Source of the DNA: Blastomussa wellsi
Lineage: Eukaryota > Cnidaria > Anthozoa > Scleractinia > Plerogyridae
Direction: 5' to 3'
Assembly (NCBI GenBank): GCA_947652115.1
Contig: OX393572.1
Span: 1,486,102 to 1,550,101, forward strand
Length of the DNA stretch: 64,000 nt
Shown: piece by piece, positions 47,101 to 58,032 of the stretch
Numbering within the stretch: position 1 is the stretch's first letter
How the letters are laid out: the number at the start of each line of letters is the position of its first letter
Position numbers and translations under genes: made by a program
The notes under the pieces: model-generated
Seen by the model: only the letters and a program-made list of their open reading frames with translations
What the model was told of the DNA's origin: nothing
Databases searched by the model: none

Positions 47101-50100
47101 CTTTGTCTGCTCTGTGACCTAGACTGTTCACAGCCGCTCTATTTTTTCAACGCAAGAGAAAGCGCGCGAGCGCTAGGGGGTGGGGGTGGGGAGTGAGACC
47201 CGCCCCCTACCCCTTCGTGCCTCACGTTTTGCCGATCGAGGAAAAATACGAAAAAATAGCGGACTGTGAACAGTCTACTGTGACCCTTTGTTTTAGCTTG
47301 GTCTGGACCACTTTTTGTACCTCCTTTCCAGGAAATCAAATTTCTTGACAATGTTCACGTAAAAATACAAAAATAATAATACTATGTAAATCCTCTGCGT
47401 GTGACCAAATGGTTTTCAGTAATGTGATTCTAACTTTCACAAGCTTCAAAAGATCAATGTAAAAGGATTTTCCTTAACGAAAACAACTTTGAATTTAAGT
47501 GGTACATCAGATCAGAAATCAAATTGCCACATGTGCGCAGATGGGTGGCAAAGGTCCTTTAAAAGGACACACCAGGAAAGCCAAACCTGCATCATAGCTT
47601 AAATCATCTAGCCCCCCCCCCCCCCCCCCCTCCTCAAGAAAGGAAAAAATAAACATCATTTGGTTATTAACTCATTTTACAAGATGACATTGCAGCACAA
47701 AGTTGATCATGCAATACAGAAAACTATGGGCAGGATATTCCAGCTACCATATCTTGTGTTTGAAACACTTGCTGTCTAATTTACATTCATTTGTTACTTG
47801 GATCACTAATTAATTAAGTGGTAAACACTGAATTCTTTGCAGGAATCTTTGAAAAACATTTACCACTGCGTCTCAGAAGAAAAGAAACATGTCCGATTTG
47901 TAACTTGGGATGCTAAAGAAGTAAGTTTACTTTTACCTGCCACGAGGAACACTTTGGAATTACAGTACAGTTCATTTTAATTTTATTCTGAATCATCTGA
48001 CAGATGGACCACGTAGTCTTGACCAGTTATCAGACATATTTTTTTTGTTGTCGTATATTTTTTACATGACCTCATAGAAAAGAAGAACACTGAAATATGG
48101 AGAAGTTTGAGCAGCACTCATCTCAAACCCAGGATCGTAAATTAAGGCTCACTCACTCACTCCCTCGCCCAGCCTGTATGTCATCAAACACAGAAGTGTC
48201 GCTAACTAGTGTCAATTAAACTGTCTATGAATTTCTCTGTCCAAGGTTCCATTTTTAACAATTGCATTTTAAAAATATATACTTACGCTATTCCACTAAT
48301 TAGTATTTATAAATCCTTGAATGGAAAAGCGATGTGTTAACTGGCTTATGTAATTTTGCATTTCAACAATGCTGTCTGGGTTTCAGATCGACGTACTCAA
48401 CAAGCATTTACTTCTCACCTCAAAACCTGTGATTTATCTTATAAACTTATCTGAAAAGGACTACATCAGGAAAAAGAACAAGTGGTTAGTCTCTTTTATC
48501 CAGTTATATTTTCAATATTTTGAGGAAAAATCTCTGAAAAAATGCTCAGGAGTTTGTTTGTATCATCTTATGTTCTTTTTAAAATTTGTTTTATTTGTAG
48601 GCTGGCAAAGATAAAAGAATGGGTTGATACTCATGACAATGGAGCCGTTATAATTCCTCTTAGTGGTGCCTTGGAATCCAAGGTAGCTATTAACAGCAGC
48701 TTAGAATTATAACAGTTTCAGCCAGGCGTGTTCAGGACGTTTGCAGGTTTAAAGTGTAATGTTCCTTTTATTGCATGGTTTTGCACAATCAAGCAAAACT
48801 AGCAGTGAAAGCCGCAAGACCGGAAGGCGAGACGGCCTGAGGAAGAGTGCTGTCCCTCAGACCCCTCGCTGCTTTACCTCTCAGTTTTGCGGCTTTCACT
48901 GCTTGTCTCGAACGAACACGCTACCAAAATAAACCGCCGGCTACACAAGCTATAAAAGGCTCATCAGAGTGTTTCATATTCAGTGGTATGTCACCTGCTA
49001 CATGCAAAAACAAAACAATATATCACCACCCTCCAGGATTTTTTCGCCATAATGTGCTATTCTGTGACACTTTTTTACTCCATATTGTACCCGTTGTTGA
49101 AAGAGTAGGAGGAGTAGAGGAGTGCGATTTGCTGGTAAACCTTTGGTTGATTTTCTCTTAGATATGAGTGTCTACCGGCACTTGTAGTCTACGGACTGAG
49201 AAGTAATATATCAAACACGAGAGACAGTGTTTCATCGGGATATCCAAACACCGAGAAGAGAGTTGAAAACACGACACGCAGCGGAGTGTTTTTAATGAAC
49301 TTCGAGGTGTTGGATAGCCGATGAAACACTGTCTCGAGTGTTTGATATATCTTCTCAATCGAAACAAAAACCAAGGAGTAAACGGAGAAATAAAATCGTC
49401 AAAATCTATGCTAATTAAGATCGGGTATCAAAACCTCCTTCACGGTTATGATTTTCTTTGTTTTAACTCGATGAATTATTAATGAGTTTGAGAAGTGCTG
49501 TGGTGAGTTAAGGGATTGAGAATAGGTTGCTTAAGAGGACAATCGCTACAACATTTTATTTTATTTAATTCTTATTTTCAAAGCTTCTAGATTTAGGCCC
49601 AGAAGAAGGTGAAAAATACCTCAAAGAGGTTGGTACCCAAAGGTAAGCAAGTATGCTTGTTGCATAGTAGAAAATTACACTTGTTATATTTAGCAATTAT
49701 CGAATTCAGGTTTCGTAGGATATGCAGAATTCTGCAGGTCAAGAAGGGTGCCTTCGGCCTCGGTGGATAACACTCTCCTTGATCTGCAGAATTCTTCATA
49801 TCCTGCGAAAGCCGAATTCAATAATTGCTTTATTATTCATTCAAAATATTAACTGGGTAATATCTTCTTCACTCAAACTTGTAAAAACCTACGCGCAGCC
49901 ATTTTGCTCTGTGGTTTTCTGCTCACCAAAAATAACACAACCTCGTCTCCAGGTTTTCTCGGTATAGGTAATCTGCAGGGGGCTGCACTTTTGACGTCAT
50001 TGGTTGAATATGACAAAATTCTTTCCAAATTTGCTCGACAGCAGCTGGTTATGGTGAATTATGCTTGTGGTTTTAACCAATCAGAAACGAGGAAATATTT

Positions 50101-52192
50101 TGAATGAATAATAAACATATTTATTCTATGGAGAAGGATGCTGAATCTTATCTGGGAACTTGCGTGATTCATCCAAAAGTAGGACCAGTCGGTTAATTCA
50201 TATAGTTGGAAGAATCAATTGGAAGAAACCTTCCTGAGCCAAAGCGCGGGAAAATATTACCTGTCCGGAGGCAGCATGTCGGAGTGGTTTAAGTCGGCGA
50301 AATACGAGATTCAAAAACCCTCAACTTGTCGCGAAACATTGTTTCGTTGCAAGTTTTGGTCGAGCTTTCTCGTTTTTTACCTTGTGCGATAAACTTGTCG
50401 CGCAACAAAAACATTTGTTGCAGGTTGAAGAAAGTTGTTGCGAAAAGAAGAGCGCGGGTCAACTCTAAGCAACAAATTTTGGCTTTGTTGCTCATTTTTC
50501 ATCAAACTCTCAACTTGTCACGCAGCAAATTTGCTGAAGTTGCGCGACAAGTTGAGGGATTTTGTATCCCGTATTTCGCTGCCTTTAGTACACTTTAGTA
50601 CAACAAAAGTACACTTTTGTTGCAATCTGGGGCTCGCAGGTTCAAGGCCTCCGCACTGCCACTAGCGGAATTTGTTTCTCGGTAGTCCCGAGTTCAAATC
50701 CTCGGAAACGCCTTTTAAATAGCCAACTGGTCAATCTCCTGCCAGTTGAGATGTTAACTTTGCCAAGCCAAGCGCGGGAAAACACGCTAAATGATTGAAA
50801 CCAAAGCGCCACATTTTGATCGTAAAAAGGAGAATAGTTTCTAAAGCCGTTACAGTAACGTTACGGTAATGCGCCGTTACGGTCAAGCTAAAAACGTTAT
50901 GGTATTGGCGTCGTGTACTGTGAGTTTGAAAGGCTAATTCCATCGTCTTGCTCGAAGCAAAACAAACCGTGCTTACATGGATCTGTCTATTTCGCTAACT
51001 AGTCTTGTTATCCGTTTCCAGCGCTCTCTCTAAAATCATTACCACTGGGTTCAAGGCCCTTCAGCTTCAGTATTTCTTCACGGCTGGAAAAGACGAGGTC
51101 AAAGCCTGGACAATTCTGGTAAGAACGAGGAAATCCTTCACTTGCCCGATGGGCAAGTGAAATTTTCACAAATTAATTCACTCATCCATTCATCACACTT
51201 CTTTGTACCCTGCTGGGTATGACTTTTTTGACAATAGGTTTCTACTCTTCTGTCGAACGAGCGGGGAGCATGTGAAAGCTCTCATTATATACCTGTTAAT
51301 GGGCGAAAATTCTCAGCAGCTCATGAAAATTTTAGCTCGTTGTTGATGAGGGTGCAATGCGGTCGGTTGAGAGATCTCAGTCCTCTAATCTCGCCGTTAT
51401 ACTCAGTTACCGGACAAAAATTTTGCTGTCAACAAATAATGAGCCTAAAATCGATAATTTTTAACTTAAGTTTGACCTTTTTGTCTTTGACAGAAAGGAA
51501 CAAAAGCGCCACAAGCGGCTGGAAAAATTCACACTGACTTTGAGAAAGGGTTCATTATGGCGGAGGTTATGAAATTCGACGACTTCAAGGAACTTGGTTC
51601 CGAATCAGCTGTCAAGGTAACAGAAGGCGATTCCAGAAGTCTAGTTTGAGCCAGCGGTGCGATGCAATTTGGACGTGCAAAACACTTCTCTCTCGTCTGG
51701 GTATATAAATAAAAGTCAGTAACGGGTCCTAGCGGTTTTGCTCTGCCTGTGATTCCGCGGGTTGGGTGTGGGTGGCCTGTGACCATAGTGAACTGATAGG
51801 GTAACCGGTCAAAATGCTGAAGGGAGGGGGCGGTATATTGTTAATGAACTAACATCCCGTTTAAGGGAGTAGCAATGCTCGCAGTCGAACTAAAGAAACG
51901 CTGATACGATATGTTTTTGTACAACCGAAGTACGTCCTTCAAAGTTAATTTAACTAAAATCAAACACGAAGCCGGTTGGTTTAGACTGCGATGATTGAGA
52001 AGGATTTTTTGCTTCTGTCATTTTGCTTCTATCTCGTTATCTGAGCTGATTGCGTTTATCGTATTTTTTCTCTCTCAGGCTGCAGGAAAATACAAGCAAG
52101 AAGGCAAAAATTACGTGGTCAACGACGGCGACATCATCTTCTTCAAATTTAATGCCGGCGCTGGTTTAACAGACAAGAAGAAAGCTAAATAA
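41121..52192 (+). CDS. OLA1: Obg-like ATPase 1
   Basis: A cytosolic YchF-type TRAFAC ATPase linked to translation and stress control. Sixteen coding exons join in phase (398 aa; human 396): 41121-41218, 41309-41379, 44521-44532, 45189-45249, 45511-45577, 45668-45728, 45809-45900, 46577-46603, 46785-46841, 47843-47920, 48387-48484, 48601-48682, 49584-49642, 51022-51118, 51494-51616, 52079-52192. The P-loop GLPNVGKS is at 28-35, DIAG (G3) is in exon 5, and the altered G4 motif NLSE is at about 228-231, which in this family favours ATP over [17 protein letters not shown] and GDIIFFKFN mark the C-terminal TGS domain. All introns are GT-AG except intron 3 (44533-45188), which reads AT-AC and follows a 12-nt exon; this is the only way found to give [16 protein letters not shown]. 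Intron 2 carries a 2.45-kb mobile element. Confidence 0.95.
41934..42706. repeat. 109-bp tandem array, 7 copies (left arm)
   Basis: GGGTCCGACGAAAGCGG recurs at 42004, 42113, 42222, 42322, 42431, 42540 and 42649: a 109-bp period, once 100 bp because GAATTCGGC is missing. Each unit holds several GGCGAATTT/GGCGAAAAT nonamers. Copies are almost identical, so the array is young or homogenised. Confidence 0.95.
43109..43490. repeat. Diverged direct duplication of about 180 bp inside the element
   Basis: A unit containing TCAATCAATGCTTGCCTTGT, CCTGCTTCTT, CGCGCGCTGT and GCAAGGGAGACT occurs at about 43109-43290 and again at 43324-43490. A similar earlier pair (CGAAGAAATGAG...CTAGTGCGAGTTTC) is at about 42817 and 43035. 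No intact protein-coding frame covers them. Confidence 0.7.
43655..44340. repeat. 110-119-bp tandem array, 5 copies (right arm)
   Basis: GCTGAGTTTCGCTCATTTGC (first copy with one change) recurs at 43753, 43872, 43991, 44101 and 44220. Units are rich in TTGGCGAA/TTCGCCAA words, inverted relative to the left arm, but the long-unit sequence differs from that of the left array. Confidence 0.93.
44521..44532 (+). other. OLA1: 12-nt microexon of OLA1 (exon 3)
   Basis: Follows a good acceptor (CCATTCTTTTCAG). With the G from exon 2 it encodes Asp-Pro-Asn-Glu plus the first base of Ser. The family sequence here is DPNESRV; only a 12-nt exon joined to 45189 reproduces it. Confidence 0.75.
44533..45188 (+). 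other. OLA1: AT-AC intron in OLA1 (intron 3)
   Basis: The intron begins ATAAGTATC and ends TTCTTCCCATGCAC. The 5' site looks like a GTAAGT site with A in place of the first G, as in the rare U2-type AT-AC introns, rather than the U12 ATATCCTT consensus. The canonical GT four bases further (44537) puts the next exon out of frame. Confidence 0.7.
46095..46236. mobile_element. Short inverted-repeat element in OLA1 intron 7
   Basis: Ends TCTTATTAGATGTTTTGTTG and CAACAAAACGTCTAATAAGA are inverted with one mismatch. The interior TTTTGACTCGCC / CTCGTCAAAATAC is also mirrored. It is about 142 bp, with no clear duplication. Confidence 0.7.
47120..47277. mobile_element. MITE, GACTGTTCACAGCCGCT family, copy 1
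   Basis: Ends TAGACTGTTCACAGCCGCT and AGCGGACTGTGAACAGTCTA are inverted with a one-base difference. CTGTGACC flanks both (47112-47119, 47278-47285). It lies in OLA1 intron 9. The same family occurs at 53557-53668. Confidence 0.8.
47613..47632. repeat. Poly(C) run
   Basis: About 19 consecutive C in OLA1 intron 9. Similar runs occur near 34070, 54424 (as G) and 63310. Confidence 0.8.
48800..48904. mobile_element. Short inverted-repeat element in OLA1 intron 12
   Basis: AGCAGTGAAAGCCGCAA and its exact inverted complement TTGCGGCTTTCACTGCT bound a 105-bp segment with an internal GGCCTGAGG/CCCTCAG partial mirror. Confidence 0.65.
49197..49358. mobile_element. Inverted-repeat element with ATATATCAAACAC arms
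   Basis: Left ATATATCAAACACGAGAGAC, then AGTGTTTCATCGG, and right CCGATGAAACACTGTCTCGAG, then GTGTTTGATATAT: long near-perfect arms of about 50 bp. It lies in OLA1 intron 12. Confidence 0.7.
49692..49829. mobile_element. Inverted-repeat element with AGCAATTATCGAATTC ends
   Basis: Left AGCAATTATCGAATTCAGG, then GATATGCAGAATTCTGCAG; right mirrored as CTGCAGAATTCTTCATATC, then GAATTCAATAATTGCT. It is 138 bp and nearly palindromic. It lies in OLA1 intron 13. Confidence 0.7.
50262..50710 (+). repeat. tRNA-like (SINE) sequence split by a fold-back insertion
   Basis: GGCAGCATGTCGGAGTGGTT at 50270 resembles the acceptor and D-arm of a Ser/Leu tRNA. The matching T-arm (CGCAGGTTCAAGG) and CACTGCC 3' strand appear only near 50640-50660, and a second perfect T-arm CCGAGTTCAAATCCTCGG followed by TTTT lies near 50690. 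Between them, 50296-50575 is an inverted-repeat element: GCGAAATACGAGATTC, then CCCTCAACTTGTCGCG, mirrored at its right. It is not a functional tRNA gene as it stands. Confidence 0.45.
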
Positions 52193-54136
52193 TATTTTTA
52201 GCGAGCACTGGAACAATAGAATGGAAGATTTCCAGCTAAACTAGAAGCATATTTTTCTCATTACTTTCAATCTCTTGAATGAAGCACTCAGAGGTAGATG
52301 CCCTTGCTACGTCTTGTTTTATCTTTCCGTTCACAAGAATAGAATTTTGACGACAGCTTCTTTCTGGCGCGAAAATTTAAAAGCAGTCGTATTAAACGAG
52401 TCGAAAAACGAGTCAAATATCTCCAACTCAGTCGCTGGTCGGGAAAATTATCCCGTGGCAGAAATCGAGCCACGCGGGTAAGGATACTTTAACCCCTTCT
52501 TCATACGTGTCTTTTAGTTGAACAATTTTTAAATGTGATCATTTGTTAAATTCTCCTGATCTGAGTAGTGGAATATGTACTAATGTTACAAGGAGAAATT
52601 TGATTTTGAGCACTCAGCGGGCCAATAGGGTTAGTATTAGGATCTCCTAGCTTTCCCAGAAGCAGATCTCTCGGCGGAATAAATCGTTGTATAGAGTAGC
52701 TTGTGTATCGAGAGTTCCCATACGAACGAAGAGTTTTCCACATTTTAGCCGCGCAAATGTTGCTCTCGCCTCAATTTTCTTGCGGCTAAACTGAGGGAGC
52801 CCTTGCAATGCAGGCTGAAAGAGGAGCTCTGTATGCGAACTACTCACGAAGCAAAGTACAAACAAGGCATGCTGTAAGAATTTTATTTGTAGCTAGTCAA
52901 GCCTAATACAACAATATGGACACAAGGACACATAGTTTACGCTTTCATGTCTTGCCCAGTTAGTTTCCTTTGAAATCTCTATAAAGGGCATTTTCTTCAA
53001 GCAATATTTAGGTAGAGTTCATAAAATTTTCATGCCAGAAATAAAAAATTAAAAAAATTCTTTTAGTAATGTGAATTCATTGCGTCTCACTAGTTTATTT
53101 TGCCAATGACGTTGGAGGTATTAATAAGCGTGCCAGTAGCGAATAAAGAAAACAAAAATAACAGAAAGGAGAATTTTGTAATTGTATTTCGACCCAAAAT
53201 TAAGCCCACTTTCGGCGCCGCACGTTTGCCTTTCGTAAACAAACGATGCCATTTTTAACGGTCGATGCCATAATTGGTAACTAAGCTTTTCGGGCGATGG
53301 ATGGACGATGCAATATCTGCTCTAGTTTAGGCCTGGTCATTTTTAGTGCACAGTGCACTATTGGGATGATGTTTTGTGGGCTGTCGTCTTTTAAACCCCT
53401 AATGCGCTAAAGTGCTAATTGTGGAGGGGGTGGGGGTTAGTAGGAACCTGTGTGCCCTACTTGCACTGCCACGTAAAACGCTGGTTTATAATTAAATTTT
53501 GCGGGGATTTGGCGGATCAGTCTGGTATTGTAGTGGTGAGATAGGGATGTAGGCATGACTGTTCACAGCCGCTCTATTTTTTTAACGCGAAAGAGCGAGC
53601 GAATCGCGATTCATTCACCTCGTTCGCCGATCGAGGAAAATACGAGAAAAAGCGGACTGTGAACAGTCTGCAGGCATGTAAGAGGTTCCGTGTTCGATTC
53701 TGGTCATTTACGTACAATTTTTCTTTCTTTTTTTGTGGGAAAAAATTCGATGATAGTGTCACTAAAATGGCATCGCTTGTTTACGACGCCGAACGCCATG
53801 CTCACCGTCCGGTACACGCTCTCGTGTCTGCTCGTTCACCAGTTCACTAGCGATTCTTTTCGCGCGTAAAATTATCGAAGAAAAAAAAATGAGAAAATAG
53901 ATGGCAGTTTGTTTCTTTTTGTGAGTTACGCGATGCTCTGAAGTTCGGGACGGAATCTTCGGAAGGTCTCGGAAAATCCTCGTTAGTTTGAGACGACAGT
54001 TCCTTCGTCCCGCTTTTTGATTGGTTGTCTTGCAGAGTCAGTGCCGTGGCGCGCGTGGCTTCAAGTTCGCTTGTGGACTTCATTTTCGTGCTGTTCCGGA
54101 TTTTCTTCGCTTGTTGAAGATTTTTCCTTGCGCAGC
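52193..54136. other. Intergenic region after OLA1
   Basis: Contains the OLA1 3' UTR (ATTAAA at 52391, AATAAA at 52678; which is used is unclear) and the second GACTGTTCACAGCC MITE. A minus-strand open frame at 53847-54083 lacks homology. Otherwise nothing is recognised. Confidence 0.45.
53557..53668. mobile_element. MITE, GACTGTTCACAGCCGCT family, copy 2
   Basis: Inverted ends GACTGTTCACAGCCGCT / AGCGGACTGTGAACAGTC, with a shared interior including GCCGATCGAGGAAAATACGA. Flanks TGTAGGCAT (53548-53556) and TGCAGGCAT (53669-53677) are a 9-bp duplication with one mismatch. Confidence 0.78.
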
Positions 54137-54980
54137 ATGTCTCGTTTGGTTTGCTCGACCTTGCTGTTGTTTTCCAGTATGTGGGAAAATATTACAGGAG
54201 GAATTTTGAGGATTTCTGTTCACCGGTCGACACGAGGAAGGCAGCAAAAAGCTATGGTCTTCTTAAGCTTAAAGAGTAACGTACCTGAACAAGTTAGAAC
54301 CCTTTGGGTAAGAATTCCGCAAATTTTATATAATTTGTACTTTTAATGCACTGAAAACAGTTCAAATTTACACTAGTTTTGCAAGAAACTGGCAATGCAC
54401 CTATTAAATGAATGTAAATGCCCCGGGGGGGGGGGGGGGTGCGTGCATAGGGTTGGGATTTGAACTGAGCTGATTGTCAAAAGAGTCACTAAAAGTCAAT
54501 AAAATGTTGCTAGAAATGCTAATAAAACGGTCAAGTCTCCACTATGACAATAACTTCTGTCAAATCCTCCACCAAAGCCCCTAGCCTTGATAACAATGAA
54601 GTCTACTGTCAAGGAGAACAATTGAAAAAAGAGGTTTACTTGAGGTGCTGGACTTTAATACCTAATAATATAAACAGCATATTGGCATCTCATTTCCATT
54701 CAATCCTGGGCATATCTGCTTTTTCTGTCCTGGGTTCCTCTCCCATCCCAACCCCTCCAGCCTCCCCCGAACACATACATACACACCCTGCTGGTGCCCT
54801 GTCACTAACAAACTCTTTAAAGAGATAATTCCAGGCTACATTTATACAGGGTCACATGAACTGTTCATATTTCCTCAGGAAGGAAGGAGCAGAAGACCAT
54901 ACAATGTGGGATCTACAGGACAATGCACCCTTGTAGACCTCTGTGCTATGTCTCTCCCTAGATTTGCGGACAGTTTCTTG
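54137..54980 (+). CDS. Weak two-exon open frame, function unknown
   Basis: An ATG at 54137 opens a frame starting MSRLVCSTLLLFSS that reaches a donor TGG|GTAAGA at 54307/54308 in phase 0. A 102-nt open segment at 54879-54980 follows a good acceptor (TTCATATTTCCTCAG) and ends at TTG|GTAAGA, also in phase 0. A later acceptor at 55467 would add two codons and a stop, giving about 93 aa. Splice signals are good, but I recognise no family and composition is not clearly coding. It could be a non-coding transcript or chance. Confidence 0.2.
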
Positions 54981-55533
54981 GTAAGAAAGGTAGATATTTT
55001 AGGTTAGGCTTGGATATCCATTGGCCTCATAAAGGCATATAGTGCTTTAACTTAACACATCCCTTTTATGGATGGATGCAGATGCTTATCCTGAGGGCAA
55101 TTATTTTTATTTATAACTGAGACACCATGTACATTTTTCTGTAGAACTAGTCATTTATGCGGAATTTATTCCAAGAAGATTACTCAGGCTAATTTTCCTT
55201 AAAATATTTATAATTTTTAACAAATGGTGCAGATCATTATTTGGGTTGGGAAGCGGCTCTGTTACCACTAAAGTAAATAGAAAAGGGGAAAAAAGACAAG
55301 AAGAAAAACCATAGAGAACAAAAGACCAAACAGAACAGTCCCTAACTCCAAACATATTGGAAACTGCTAGTACACTTGAGGACCAGTAGAAATACAGGCT
55401 TACAAGAGTTGTTACACTAGTACTGCATTTTCCACTGTTTTATTGTGTTTTTGTATGATTTTTATAGCTCCCATAACAACAAGTCATCTGTTACCAAATT
55501 GATGGACACAAGGTATGAATGTCCTAAATTAGA

Positions 55534-55931
55534 CAGGGCTCGACACTAACGGTAGCCAACTAGCCACAGACTAGTAGAAATTTAGTTTTGGTTAGTAGGT
55601 TTTCGATTTTCACTAGCCACTTTTGCTAGCTAGTAAACAAAATGAAATTGGCTGAAGCAGTTTCTGTCTTCCTCAAGCAAGACAAAAACAAACACTTTGC
55701 TCTGAAACTGAAGATCAGAATTTCAGCATGCACATTTCATGCTACCAGACAATGATTTCAGAACAATGCAATTACCAACATTATGTGTTCAAAGAAAGTC
55801 GCTTGCTAGAGATCAACTGTTATTGGACCTAGCCAACACCAACGCTGGGCTAGTAAAAACAATTGGCTAGTAACATCTAAGTTGTCACTAACCACGAGGC
55901 TAGTAAGCTGAAAAGTTAATGTCGAGCACTG
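55534..55931. mobile_element. MITE with CAGGGCTCGACA ends and TTAGA duplication
   Basis: A 398-bp element. Ends CAGGGCTCGACACTAAC and GTTAATGTCGAGCACTG are inverted with two mismatches, and TTAGA flanks both (55529-55533, 55932-55936). Many CTAGCCA/CTAGTA words inside look like subterminal repeats. CAGGG termini resemble hAT, but the duplication seen is 5 bp, not 8. Confidence 0.78.
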
Positions 55932-55993
55932 TTAGATGATATCATTCCAGGGTTATTATTAACGTAAATTTTAGATTAATTGTTTTCAAACCC

Positions 55994-56156
55994 TGGGAGG
56001 CGCAGTGACCTAATGGTCAGCGTGCTGGGCTCTGGGTCGCACGATCCATGTTAGAGTCCTGGTCTTTCAGGGCCATTGCAGAAGCCACTTGATGCTACAG
56101 AAACCGGGATAAGCTCTAGCAGTATAGACCTTTTGCCCTGACAAAGACTTTGCCTT
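55994..56156 (+). repeat. tRNA-derived SINE, diverged
   Basis: An A-box-like GCAGTGACCTAATGG near 56002 and a B-box-like TGTTAGAGTCCTGG near 56049, followed by CCACTTGATGCTACAGAAAC, then CGGGATAAGCTC, which matches the AAACTGGGATAAACTC part of the SINE at 17922-18230. Confidence 0.6.
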
Positions 56157-56800
56157 TATTTTCAAAACTTGTTGGGTGACAAACCCCAATGTGTCAGTGT
56201 ACAATGAACATGAAACATTAGTCATGAATAATCTACAACATAGTTTATATGTAATGTTATTTTGTTATTGGTTGTCATATTTATTAGTTGTGTGCTTTTC
56301 TTATGTATATTAATGTTTTATACACACTTAAATTTAATTATTTCAGACTTCACTAACAGTGTAAAATAGCATTTTCCCTCCTCTTTTCCTTTCTTTTTAT
56401 GTGTGTATTTGTGCTATCTTGTTGACTGTCAATTTATTTTCATTTAATTCTGATGTCTACTGGCTGCCCGGCTCCGCTAGCCCTTATCGTTATTCCAGGC
56501 AGCCATCTACTCTATTTTTTTTTTTCAATATTGCTTGTAATATTAATGGCAAGTGAGAGAAAATATAGATTATTGTTGTTTTTATTGTTAAAGTAGTCAG
56601 GAATTGGGAAATATGTCAAGTAAGACTGCACTTCTGCACTGTTATGTTTACCGATTGTTGTCTATTCTTTTAAGTATGACTGCAGCACTTTTAAACCAAA
56701 TATTTCATTAATTTTACAAGTCGTTTGGTGGGTGTCGATTTTAAATTACTTTGATATACCGCAAACAGTACCAAGGCCTGCCCTGTATGCCACGATAGGG

Positions 56801-57007
56801 TGGTGTGGTTATAGTTACAGTGTGCTGGAACTCTTGATCAAGTGTTCTGGCCCAGGCCCTTACGAAGGTCATTGGGCTGAGATGCTACTTTCAAGTGTAT
56901 CAATTGTTACCAAAGAATTCAGTTGTGGTGGTTACCCTGAATAGACTATCGTCCATCCAGGGGGGAGTACAAATACTCCTAGTCGCTTCATAAATCCGTA
57001 AGGCTTG
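56801..57007 (+). repeat. SINE, diverged copy
   Basis: The 3' part CCATCCAGGGGGGAGTACAA followed by CTCCTAGTCGCTTCATAAAT matches the body of the SINE at 17922-18230. The head is badly decayed. Confidence 0.55.
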
Positions 57008-58017
57008 AAGGAAGACTACCTTACCACAAATTAAAAATGTTACGGTGTAGAAAAATTGTTACGGTGTACTGACTTTCAGGCTTGAGCTATCAGCTGTTAT
57101 TAGCCCATTTAACACGCGTTGCCGACCTATTTTTGAAAAAAAAAATTACGAACTCGCGCTCTGTCTTGCTTTCTTATTAATGTGGTCTTGTGAACCGAAA
57201 AATTTTCTTCAAGTCGCTTTATTTAAATGATTGTGCCGCTTACACTCAAAGCTGTTTGCCTTTAGTGGCAAAAAGTAAAAGGTTGAGTTGTATACTGCCC
57301 CATGCACCCGTGCTTTGCCTTATCAAAAAATCGTCCGGCTTTCTCCCATGGACAGTGCTAGAAATGCCTTTTGTATTATCGACTGAAGTAGTTGCGGATA
57401 GTATACTACAATCTCGTTTCTTTCATTTCTCACTTCGCAGTAGCGATTTTCCCCATTCTCACTCACAATTTACCCGCTCGTCCCAGATTCCTTGTTGGAA
57501 AGCCGCGTTTTCATCATGAACTCTCGCCAAATAAGGGCCCGTGTGCGGACAATTCATATGGTAACTGCTTGATTTGAATACAGTACAAGGTTAATGAACA
57601 GGTGGAAAGAATGTTCGCGCCTCTCGTAGCTGCCACAAAGATTAGGTTTTAAAATGTCCTGACTTTTCCCTGTTACTCCGATACTCCAAAAAAACGTCGG
57701 TGAGATCATATTGAGATGAAATGTTTCTACCAGTCTTCAATGGTATTGAAATTATAATTTCAATTGTCCTTGACTTTTCGCCAACATGTCAAATTTCCCT
57801 GACTCCAGAATTCTATTTTTTTTTGCTGATCATTTCCTGGCCTGTGGAAACTCTGTTTCTCTTCGTACGTAACATCTTAAAACAAAAAGCTGAACCACTG
57901 CGATGCCGCCGCCTTGCAGCAGAAAATAAAATCTTTCTTTCTCCGATTCTCTTCCTCTTCCATTGACCCTTTTTACTCGTTTATCACTTCCAGAGTTAAC
58001 TTCCAGCCAGTTAAAGT
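57008..58017. other. Gene-free stretch
   Basis: The 109-codon open frame at 57190-57519 has no recognisable domain or splice context. I see nothing else here. Confidence 0.4.
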
Positions 58018-58032
58018 AGTTCTAACTTTTTG

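Noticed and set aside
50262..50710. Functional tRNA gene
   Set aside because: Halves are separated by a 280-bp insertion and two acceptor pairs mismatch; reported only as a tRNA-like repeat.
53847..54083. Minus-strand 78-codon open frame near a possible promoter
   Set aside because: A donor-like GTAACT occurs within it, but no partner exon or homology was found.
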